NCBI RefSeq assembly: GCF_000002985.6
Contig: NC_003283.11
Span: 5,580,001 to 5,644,000 of the forward strand
Source of the DNA: Caenorhabditis elegans
Taxonomy: Eukaryota; Nematoda; Chromadorea; Rhabditida; Rhabditidae
Direction: 5' to 3'
Length of the DNA: 64,000 nucleotides
Shown: one piece after another, positions 1 through 11,000 of the stretch
How the letters are laid out: every line of letters begins with the position of its first letter
Position numbering within the stretch: position 1 is the stretch's first letter
Position numbers and translations under genes: made by a program
The notes under the pieces: generated by a model
What the model saw: only the letters and a program-made list of their open reading frames with translations
Database searches by the model: none
Told to the model about the DNA's origin: nothing

Positions 1-1303
1 AGGAGGGCGTCTTAAATAACAGCCCTGCCATTTGCTATTGAAATACAGGAGATCGTGGCGAGACCCCCTGAGAAAATACGCATGTGCCTTTAAAATGACA
101 TTCCACATTTTCACAAAATAACGATAAACTTATTTTACACCGAAACGTTGCTTTGAAATAAGTTGAAATAAAGCAAAAATGTTCCAAATGTTCAACACGT
201 TTTAGAGAAAATAAAAATCATCGTGGATTGATATTTTCTTTTAAAAATTTGTAATTTTTATTTACTCGGTTTTTGAAATTTTTAATTTGAAAAAATCAAG
301 GCTGCACTATGCGCTATAATTTTTGAAAATCAATAGCATTTCGTGGTAGAACTAATATATTTCTTTGATTTTGCTAGGTTGAGTTGCACTAGAACAATTT
401 TGGAAAAACTTTTAGAAAACTGAGAAACTTTTTGGAATATGTCAAAGATAAGCTAAATATGTGCAACACTATAGGTACAAATTTCGCAATATAAGCAGAA
501 ATGAAACCAAATTTTAACTTTCTAATAATTTCTCTCCTGCAAAAGCTCATAAGAAATGGTTCTGAACATAAAGATGCTAATAAAGTGTGGACAAGTAAAA
601 CATAACGTTGTTCGGAAAGAGTGTTTGGTTGTATTAACCGAAAGCCCGCTCTCGTCGTGTCGGCGAATAGACAGCGAGACGTGCGCAGCCACTGATGAGA
701 GATCATAGAAATATTAGAGACAACATAGAAACTATTGATCGTCCGTCCAACATGGAGGAAATGAGAGAGCAAGAGACGGAGGCGAGAAAGAATTGCGAAA
801 CAATTGGAAAGATGCATCCTTTCATAGTTAATTGCAATGTTTGGACACCTGAGTTTTTATGAAGAATACATCTAGGATTTGTTTAGCTTCATATGCAAAA
901 AAGTATCGAAATTGCTTTGTTTCTCAAGAGAAAGGTGGGATTTCAGAAAATATAAAAACCAAAAAATAAAACATATTAACATAAACTTCTCATGAATTAT
1001 TAGAATTTGGGCAAAGAGTTTTGATTCATATATTCACTATTTCTGAAAACTTGTCATAAGATCTTGCAATTTTGAATTAGAGGACTAGGAAAGTAGATTT
1101 CGATTTTTATTTTTATTTTACGGTAGATGCAAATTGAAATTTTTTGAAAATTAGGGTATCCGCTTAGAATGTACTGTACATTTTTTGTTACAGCCCTAGC
1201 GGAAATAACTTTCAAACATTTTTTGATGAGTAATGCATGTGATAAGAAAATGATTCAACACTCTAAATTCCAATTCTCATTTCAAATTAAAAATATAACT
1301 TAC
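1..1303. other. Intergenic or intronic DNA, no gene recognised
   Basis: AT-rich sequence. Positions about 40-110 hold a fragment of a dispersed worm repeat whose hallmark is a GGCGAGACCC-like block followed by GTGCCTTTAAA; further copies lie at 1.9, 25.5, 39.7, 40.7 and 41.0 kb. A 142-codon open stretch on the minus strand (389-817) is CT-rich, lacks splice context and resembles no family I know, so I do not call it a gene. The region may be the 3' intron of the gene whose exon lies at 1304-1401. Confidence 0.5.
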
Positions 1304-1401
1304 TGGCGATATGCCTGAATAGTAGAACCGGCCAAATTCATGATGGTATCCAGCTTGAAAGCTTCCACGAGCACTTTTTCGTATTCGGCTCCAGGATTAG
1401 T
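1304..1401 (-). CDS. Orphan internal exon of an unidentified minus-strand gene
   Basis: Read on the minus strand, an open stretch of about 33 residues (TNPGAEYEKVLVEAFKLD, then TIMNLAGSTIQAYRQ) ends at a strong GTAAGT donor at 1303 and begins after a weaker AAG acceptor near 1404. Only one frame is open. The amino-acid composition (acidic and amphipathic, ending in a plausible helix) looks coding, unlike the flanks. I cannot place it in a family, and I found no partner exon between 1 and 1300 or between 1404 and 3300. The rest of the gene probably lies to the left of the window, with its 5' part in the GC-richer 2.3-3.1 kb region or lost. It could also be an exon remnant. Confidence 0.45.
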
Positions 1402-1403
1402 GT

Positions 1404-3357
1404 CTTAAACTTTTCAGTTTAGATTTATGATGAACAGAAGAAGGAGTTAAAGAGTTTGAAAAGTTCAGGAAATAGCATTTTATTACGAGGTGCATGTATA
1501 AAGCATATATATTTCTACCAAAAAATCAAAGTTTAGGCCTGTTTGTTATAGTTAAAAACGGTTATTTATCTCTAGTGTCAAATATCGAACAATATTTTGG
1601 TTCAGCATGTATTACGTAGACGTCTGTAAATGATAATTTTCGCCATATCTTACGCGCAAGGTCTCACCACGCGGGCAAGGAGTTACTGTAGCTCGTGTCG
1701 ATTTATGAGCCACTATTGCATAATACAGTTATACTCGCTGTTCTCGTGGCGAAACCCTCGACAGAAATGCCCATTTATAAACATCTACATAATAAGGGCA
1801 TATTAAATTGTTTTTGGGAATCAGAAATTTTCTATTTGGCTCAAATTTGCCCGTGAAGTATGCTCGTAAAGTAAGACCAGCAATTTTGTGAAATTTGGAA
1901 CTTGTTGTGATCACTATAGCTGAGATCGTGTCGAGACCCACTCAGAAAAAGATCGTGTGCCTTTAAAGCGGGGTTTGACTGTTCACGAAAAAATAATAGA
2001 CGTCTAAAGAAAACAATTTCCGGCATACTGTGCAACTTACTGTAGCTCGTGCTTCTATTGCACCATGTTTTGAATAAATTTAAATATAATAAAAGAAAAA
2101 TAAAATGTATTTTTTTAGACGTCTAAGTAAAAATGAATAATATTTTCCATTGAATTGAAATTTTTATGAGTAAATCAGCCTATAAGTCGACCGAACAAGC
2201 TTATTTGCAGTTAAAAAAAATTTATTTTCCAAAATTAAATTGACTATTTTTAAATAAACACTTGAACTTTTAAATTTACAGGATATATTTTCTTCAGAAA
2301 AACAATTTCAAGGATAAAAAAATCATTTCCACGAATCAATGTGTGCACTCGGTGCAAAAGTGTTCGAAAACTTGGTCTAAAAGTGAAGAAAAAGTGCTGA
2401 ATAGACCTCGCCTCCTGCCGAAAAGAACATTGTGTGCTGGTGCTGGTGGCGGCAGTGCTTGAAGTGAGGAAACGCACGCCACACAGAGCCGCATGGCCCT
2501 CCGATGCCATTGGCTCGATACAAATTCATTTAAGGGCGCTCTTCTTTTCTCTCTTCGCTTGTCAGACAAATGGCACAAGGAATGAAAGAAGAATTGGTGG
2601 AAGAAACGAGAGAATTCTATTCAGTTCATTCAGAAGCGGCACACACAATGGTGTCGGGCATTGATTGTGGTTCGCTTGGGAAACATTTTTGGTTTTGCTC
2701 GTGATCATAATAAGCAAAACCGCTTGTTAGAAAAACAACTTCCAGTAGATCCGTAAATCCTACTTCCCTTTTTTACCTATTTGTGGATTTTTAAATGAAG
2801 AAAAATGTATAAAAATTGTCAAGAGCTCCAATCGAAAAACAAAAAAAGGCAGAAGTGGGTCGAAGAAAAGAGTTGACTGCGACAAAGAAGATTTCAATCT
2901 CAATTCGACGAAATTTGAAACTCTTCTCTCTTGCATCACACACACTCCTCCCCTTCTTCTTCTTTTGCTCCCCTTTCTTCGCTGATTTACAATTTGAGTG
3001 ATGTAGTAGTGTATGGAACACTGAAGAGAAGAACTATGGAATAATGCCGTGGAGCAGCTCGCCGGGGAATAGCGGAAGACGGCGGGTGCGTGGTGTACTA
3101 CGGCGCAGACATCCATCATTAATGGACAGAAGGCATGGACGCGAATGACGAGAAGTGCTTCCTTTAATGTTCTTTCTGCAACATATACATGACTGTTGAA
3201 CGGAAAAAGGAAATTAATATGTAATCAATCTTTTGGAGCAGGAAAATAATTTAATTCGGGAACGAGAGGGAGATTAACCGGCGATAAATTATACGGGTCA
3301 CATAAAAAAGAAATGGAGACGAAAGTAATTCACATGGTCTGTGATTCAAATTAGAAT
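1404..3357. other. Upstream region with repeat fragments and promoter-like GC-rich stretches
   Basis: 1660-2056 holds pieces of the dispersed repeat (GTCTCACCACG-type block, TACTGTAGCTCGTG block, and the 1915-1975 copy with GAGACCCACTCAG). Positions 2330-3180 are unusually GC-rich for the window, with homopurine and homopyrimidine tracts. Short open frames there run on both strands at once, as composition bias would produce. The stretch looks like promoter or 5'UTR sequence for a minus-strand gene, but no splice-consistent exon is visible. Confidence 0.4.
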
Positions 3358-4334
3358 CTACATTTGCATTGGTTCGGCGCCACCTGGAGCTGCTGCTGCT
3401 GCTGCTCCGCCAGTTGTGCGTGGATGTGTGGAAACTTGGTTGAGATGAACGGCGACTTGAGCATCTTCGAGAAGACTGAATGGAGAATCTTTCCCGACAA
3501 TTCCAATAGACGTATTCTGAGCGTTGAGGTTTTCTTCGGCTGGAAGTGTGTCGCGAAGAGCAAGGAGAGCATGGACAATCAATTGTTCCGGAGTTGCTGA
3601 AAAAAGAAATTGCTCAATTTTATCAATTATATTCCGAAATAAATACATTTCTCGAAGTTATCAACATTTCTCTCGAGGTAAGTGCGCGCAGACTGAGATC
3701 TTGCTCCGATTGAAGTTCCATGCATGCTGACGACTTCAGCAGATGGGTCAGTTTGAATGATGTGTGCTCCATCTTTCTGAACAAAAAAATATTTAAAAGA
3801 ACAATTATATTTATGATGTTCTTACGTCATATCCGGCAATCAGAATTCCAACTCCGAATGGACGACGGCCATAATATTGTGTATTGGCTTGAAGTTCTGA
3901 AATAAGAACAATGTCTTGAGAAAATTGCTTCCAAAATTCGCTTACTCAATTGCATAGATTCAGCGAGCTTCTTGATTGGAACCGCTTGCTTGTAATCCCA
4001 ACGCCAACTCGAGCACTCGGTTTGGAGGTAGCGAGCCAAGATGCGACCATCGGAGAGGAGACCAGCGATGGAAACTCCAGCGTGAGTGTCAATTTCGTAC
4101 ACTTTCTTCTGATGAGACGACAAATCGTTTTGCGCTCTCTGAAACGAATATAATTAATTGAAATTAACATGTTGTTTCGCCAACCTTCAGGGCGACGATG
4201 ACAGCGTGGGTTTCACTCTTGATTCCAACAGTTGCCGAACCTTGCTTCATCGCCTCAACGGCATATTCGACTTGGTGAAGACGTCCCTGTGGGCTCCAGA
4301 CTGTTACATCGCCGTCGTATTGGTTGCGGAACAT
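3358..4334 (-). CDS. pas-6: Proteasome subunit alpha type 1 (PAS-6)
   Basis: Subunit alpha1 of the outer ring of the 20S proteasome, which gates substrate entry in cytosol and nucleus. Five exons join in phase: 4334-4185, 4138-3946, 3896-3826, 3776-3647 and 3596-3358, giving 260 residues, normal for the family. The N-terminus [20 protein letters not shown] followed by [18 protein letters not shown] is the alpha-subunit signature; the alpha1-type GILIAGYD core and an Ala-Gly-Pro-rich tail ending PMQM follow. There is no catalytic N-terminal threonine, as expected for an alpha subunit. The ATG follows a TTTTAG acceptor by nine bases, typical of an SL1 trans-splice site. The name is from recognition of C. 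elegans pas-6. Confidence 0.95.
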
Positions 4335-5038
4335 GGTTCAAACCTAAAAGCTCTTAATTACAATTTATTGAAGTTTTTAGCCATTTTTTGCAGTTTTATA
4401 AGCAGAGAGTGTGATTCAAGATGAACCAAGAGTTAGAAAAACATATGGAGTTTATTTAAATCCACAGAAACAAAGAAAAAATATTTAGAAGTCGAAAGAA
4501 AACCTCTGAAATGAGTTCTAAATTTGAAAGGATGACAAAATAAGCGAGTACGCATACACCACACTTTACGCGCAATTGCTTACCGTATACCTGGCGGCAA
4601 AAAGTGAAAGAAATTTCCAGGCATGGAATTCCATGGAATTATGTAATTCTTCTGGTGAAAACTGCGTAAGATCCTCAAAATAATTTCGAAAAAAAGACAC
4701 TCAAAATCCACGAAGAGAACTGTGAACAAGTAAATATTACACGAAATTGAACGAAAATTGCGAAAACGTGATTGAAAACGTCGAATTAAATTTTGAATCT
4801 AATTTTTGAGGAATTGAATATTTAAAATTTAAAATGTTGTCTACTGATGGTGGTGGCCGATTCCCTGACTTCAATATCTTAGAAATTCCTGTTTAAATCT
4901 GGCAAGGCTATACTACAAAGCTCTGTCTTTGAAAATCTCTAGTTTCATTTTTCAATCATGTCTATTGAATAATAAATATCTTTCCTCTCATTCACTTTTC
5001 TTACCCACTGACCCACTTTCTCTTGTGACTCTCGACAG
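4335..5038. other. Intergenic region between pas-6 and the MAM gene
   Basis: The two genes are divergent, so this stretch should contain both promoters. It is AT-rich with GAAAATT-type motifs and no recognisable TATA or operator. A short open stretch starting with ATG near 4833 ends quickly and has no donor that keeps phase. Confidence 0.4.
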
Positions 5039-8000
5039 TGAAACACCGTACCTAATTAGGCAATTTACCAGTAGTTCATATTCATTCTCGGGAGTACGCA
5101 ATACCACACGCTCATTGAACTTTGAGAAAGGCGATTTGAAATCGAAATTTATATGTTTTCAAACTATTTTCTTCATGAAGTATGGTACTTAATATATATG
5201 TCTTGATATTGCTACTTTATGGTTTGAGTGAGTTTTTAAAAAGTTTTGGATTTGAAATCTTTTTTTCTACCAAATTTTTTCTGTCCTTTTTTATTTAAAA
5301 AATCATGAAAATTTGTTAATGGTCGCTCTTGAGGTTATTCAAAATTTAAAATTTAATTTTTGGGATTTTAGAAAAATCGCTCATTTTGTAGGGCTTTTTC
5401 TATATTGAAAATTGGAACACGGATTAGAACCATTTTGCGTCTAAAATGTAAAAATGCAAAGTGCGGCACAGAAAAATAGGTGTGGTTTAGAGACAAAAGC
5501 GCGGTAATTCAAATCAAAAGTTTAGCTAGATATGACCTTCAAATTAATTCAGATACCAGTTTTGCTTGTCACTCCCTGAGCTCTCAGTACAGTCAATTTT
5601 CATCTCGAAGAGCCAGAGCTCGCGGAGTCTCATCCCTACAACGTACAAGTGAAAATGCAATTGACTTTGACTACCTCACATCAAATCTACCGTACTCCGC
5701 AACTGAAATTCGTTCGATCTCATCTCTTACCCCATTTCCTGTGAAACCAATGCTAACTGTATCCGACGGTGGAAAGCTTACATGTCATTTTGACGATGAT
5801 ATGGAATATTGTGGATGGCATAATGCAGCGGACACTGACATGAAGTTTTTTTTTTCAATTTTAATAGAATTTCAAAAATTACTATTTTTAGATTCTGGAA
5901 ATCAAAGTTAAACTCAGATAATAATTTTGACTCGCAAAGATTTGACTCTGGAAGTCCATTGAGTTTCACACCAGGTAAGAGGAACAAATTGTTTCTAAAA
6001 ATCAATTGAAACATTCCAAAAAGATTGAAAAATTTGAAAATTTCAGCAAAAGTTTTGGTTGATGTTAGTTTGAAAATTCTGTATTTAAAAAAAATCCTAA
6101 CGCTCATATGATGCCAAAATGGCCAAATATCATAGTAAAACGTTCCAAAAAATTTTTTAGATTTTTTCATTGACATGCAAAAAGTGGCAATCACTTAGAT
6201 TTTGCCACTTTTTGAGAAAACTATATCGCTGTCGCATGTCCGAACCCCTACAATGTTTGAATAGGAGTATTTTTAATTGGCTCATTTTCCTATTTTCAAA
6301 AAATCATTTAAACATTAAAAAAAAAATTTATTATTAACTTTTTAATTGGGTAAAAGTACCAGTTGATTTCAACTAATCATAACAATTCAGACAACAATTT
6401 TCTACTGGCTGGCGGCGAACCAATGATTCTTCCACAGACTGCTGCAATTGAAATGGAAATTCCATGTCAATATGGAGATGCTGAAGTGAAATTCGAGTAG
6501 GTCTTCGAGTTCACAGCTACGTTGTAAAATCTCGGATCTTTTAATTTAATTTAATTTAATCTTGATAAAGTTAACTTTTAACTAATTCATCTGAAAAAGC
6601 AAATAAGAAATAGGATTCTAGTTTTTCGATTTTTAATCCCTATTATATTCTCATTAGAAAACAAAACTTTGAAATTTATGTATCTACATTTGGTAAGTTT
6701 CATCACGGATACCATACTTTTTTCAATAAAAATTATTTTTTGAAACCGATAAATCGGAAACTTTATGGTTTTTTAACCGAGATTGCATATCCAATTTAGC
6801 TTTTGACCCTTGCAAGATTCATTCTGAAAAACAGAAAAACAGTGATAAAGTGTTCATATCATGAAAGGGTTAACTTTTAACTAGATTTTCCAAAAAAAAA
6901 CTAACAGAAACCAATTTTAAATCCTTATTGAATTCTCGTTTCAAAAAACCAAAAACAACGGTCAAGTTGGTGTCGATGGGAAGGGTTTGTATTCTGTTAG
7001 GAACACGGGTTTGGCATCACAAGGACACCGGGCTCTCCTGCAAGCAGAAGAATGACTGGGTAACCCATCAACTCCGGACCGATGTGAGAGAATGGAGAAT
7101 CGCAGTTGTTTATATACCCGTTCACGGCCGAGCGGCAAACATGTTCGGGTGAAAGTAAGATATTTTTTCTTGTTACGAAATTTGTCACAATTGCAATCGC
7201 TAGCTGTCTCTCTGCATTTCACATGAACATGTCTGCCACTCGGCCGTGAGCGGGTATATAAGCAACGCCAATTCTTCATTCTCTCACATCGGTCCGGAGT
7301 TGATGGGTTACCAGATTAATTCTTCTGCTTGCAGGAGAGCCCGGTGTCCTTGTGATGCCAAACCCGTGTTCCTAACAGAATACAACCCCTTCCCATCGAC
7401 ACCAACTTGACCGTTGTTTTGTTCTTTTTCAACGATATTCTAACCGGAAAGATGAACTGATTTCATTTGGTTTCTCAGAAGGACTAGAATAATTTGTAAA
7501 CTATAACTTTCTCATGATCTATGAAATTTACCACTATAGTACATAGGTTTCTCTGATTGCAAGGAAGGAATTATTTGTGCATTTCACAAGACAAGATTAA
7601 ACCTGAGGTTTTGAATTTGGAATTTTATAAGGTTTCACATTCCAAATTGCTCAAAAAGGTTGATAATGAATAAAATGAAGATATGTGGTGTCAGAATGTC
7701 CCATGTCGGTTTGATCTTCGAAAAGTTGACACATACATCCTAACCAATTTTGCATGGTTAAGAGCGTGCTGACGTCACATTTTTCTGGGAAAAAATTCCC
7801 GCATTTTTTTGTAGACCAAGCTGATATGGGACAGCCTGACACCACGTGTGAAGATTGTTCACCTAGTTTGGCGGTTTCCCAAAGTCACGATTAGTGTCGA
7901 AACTAAAACGAAACATTTCGGTTGATTACGAAAAGTAACACCCGCAAGATGCAATAATCATCTTGATCCAATGATCCGTGATCAGACAGATCCGTTTGAA

Positions 8001-11000
8001 CTATCTCGTAGTTTCTCAGATTGTGTCGGCCGCTTCATTACTTATTTATACATAAAGACCATAAATTCTCAATATCTTATCATCGGTCCGGTGTTGATGG
8101 GTTATTATCCTGTGGTGCTTGTCGTCGCTGATCACATTCACCGTCCTCTACACATCATCACAAATTTGACCGATGTTTTGAATTTTTCACAAAGTGTTAT
8201 AAGTTTTATACCGTATTTCCTCTATTACAGGGTGGGCCAAAAGTATGGTAACACGTTTGCAGCTCTATAACTTTACTAGTGGAGAGAGTTATTACATCAA
8301 TTTGTACAAGTTTTGTTCTCCATAAAATACTTACCAGATGAACGTTTTGAATTTTCAAAATATTCCCATCCGCATCGCTGCAGGCCTTCAGAACTTTTGA
8401 GATCACGACCTTATGGCACGCAAGTCGGCATTCTGCGGGATTTCTACTTTTTTCTCGAGGAATCCATCAAGTGTCTTACAAGTTTTTATAGTTCAAAGAA
8501 TGCTCTTGGTCTAGAGATTCTTTAAAAACAAAAATCCAAATAATTTCTATCACGGTATTTCTGTCATGGACTGCGGCAGTAGGTTAAGTCTTGAATGGCA
8601 TAGTCGCCAGAAAGATGGATGTGAGCGGCGAGTAGCAGTATGCAGAAAAATTCATTTTAGTATTTTTCGAGACGTTTTGACCTGACTTTCCAGAATTTTT
8701 TTAGAAAATTGAGCTCGGATGATTTTGTGGGTCGTTACGCCTTGCGAAACCAAAAAAACTGAGTAAATTTCGCAAAGTTGAATTCATGAAATATTCTAAG
8801 GTTCTTGCTAGGCGCCAGTGTCGACACAGAAAATTTTTATATGCTACAAAAACAATCAAAAACGCTTCTTCACTTCTTTAACTTTAAATTTAGCATAAAA
8901 ATCATACATCTGAAAATTATTGGCGTGCGTGGGAGGTGTGTTTGTGTGGGAAGTGCCGCGTGCCAAATTACCGTTTTTTCGAAAGGGTTCGCCAAATTTT
9001 CGAGGTGATAAAGATCGCACCTTATTGGGAAACATTACAAATTTTGAGTCAAATTGAAGGAAATTTATTCAGCTATCAGTATTCGATAGAAGAATGTACG
9101 TATGACGTGGCAGTCGCGCGAAAAGCTCATGTAAAAGAGCGCTTCATGTGTTACCATACTTTTGGCCCACCCTGTAGTATGTAAGGCATGCAAAACTAAT
9201 TTTCGGACGCCTAATTCGATGCAAAATTAATGAAGATGCAAAACTAATAGAGAGTGCAAAACTAATATTCGAACAGGGTTTTCTCATGTTTTCCATTAAG
9301 TTATGGCATAATATCATCAATTTCAGTAACAACTTATGAACCAAAAAGAACGAATTTTACGACTGATACGCGAAAATTGTCCGAGTTGTACTCATATTAT
9401 GCCAATTTTGAATTGTTATGCCAAGTCTGTAAAAATTTTCCTGATTTGTAGAAAGATTTTATAATGCAAATTTTGAATTCCAAAAAATAGGGAACAAATG
9501 AAGGGGTGCAAAACTAATTTTCGATTAGTGATTTTTGATGCAAAACTAATAGAGGCGCCTTACTAATAAAATACGGTATATGAATTTCACTGGGGTAGAT
9601 GCATTATGAATAAGAAAATTTTTAAACATATATACCTGCACAAGTTTAAAGATGTCTCATAAAACACTAGAAGTTCTCGAAAGTAATTATATTTTTTGCT
9701 CTATCATTCTCTGACAGGGTTCGTATAAATATACCGAGTTGTAAATTCCAAATCACCTAACCTGCATTAATGATCGTAAAATGCCAGCTTTCTTTTAAAA
9801 AATACCTATCAAAGATTTACCAAAAGCTGAAAAAATACCTTCTCAAAAATTATGACACGTTTAGCCTTTTCGCTATACAAGACATTTAGAATGCCTTCAT
9901 AATTTCTCATCTCTTCAGTTTCTGGACCAACACTCTGAACGTACTTGTTCGCTACTGCATATCAAAAGTTGCTGCCGATTTCACTCAATGCCAAATCATT
10001 CCACGTGCTTCTAACCCAATTAACTTTTCCATTCCAACTACTGCCGATGGGTTGAAAGTTCGCATAGAAGTTACGAATATTGATCCAGATTCAATTGCTT
10101 TAATTGACAATTTGCATTATAATGGACAAATTTGTGAATTGGTAGATTTAAAATAACATCAATTAATTTTTGTTTTTATTTTCAGGTTGATGAAGCCATT
10201 GAACAGTCAGTTGAACCATTTCCAGAGGATACAAACTCATCGTCAACTGTACCGTCGTTGATAACTGGAGATCCATTGCCAACTGATCCAACCATTCAGA
10301 AATTCTTTGAAGAAGATGGTAATGGGTTGGAAGATAATGATGCATCTTCTGCTATTACGGTACAGGTAAAAACTCGTGATATTAATAGAAGTCAAGGTGC
10401 AAGCGCGCTCCGAGGCCAAATAAAAACGATCCGCCCCTAAAGCTTGGGTCTCGCTAGGTATTGGAGAAAAACCGTAAATTGGAACGGTTTTCATTATTTG
10501 TTGCATTGTTTCCGTTGTTTTTAGGTTGCAAATAATATTTAAAATGCATGCAAATTACAAGAAAAAGTGAACAAAACAAATAATTTGATAAATAATTGTT
10601 TTTCCTTAAATTTGGCATTGCACATTGTCATTTCAAAATCAAAGAAAATAATGGAAAAGATACCAAAAATTAAAAAAAAAAAGATTAAAAACGTTTGAAC
10701 TCACTGTTTTGCTGTCAATACCTACCGAGACCAAACGTTTGGAGGCGGAGCGTTTTCAATTGGCTTTCAAGCGCGCTTGCGCCGCTATTTAAAAATACAC
10801 ATTTTTTGTGACCCTATAATATTTTAAATATTTTAACATTAAAATTGTTTCAGAAAATTACCTCTACAGCTTCTTCTATCTTAGAGTCATCTCAAGTAAA
10901 CGTAAAAGAGCTCTCGTCCTGCTCAGCACTGACTTGCACTTTCAACGACGGAGATTCGTGCTTTTTTGGATTAAGTGGAGTTGGCAGCACGTAAATTTCC

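Noticed and set aside
389-817. 142-codon open stretch on the minus strand
   Set aside because: CT-rich composition, no splice context, hydrophobic nonsense typical of pyrimidine-rich upstream DNA; no family resemblance.
2250-3119. Overlapping open stretches on both strands
   Set aside because: Several frames are open at once because of purine/pyrimidine bias; looks like promoter or leader DNA rather than exons.
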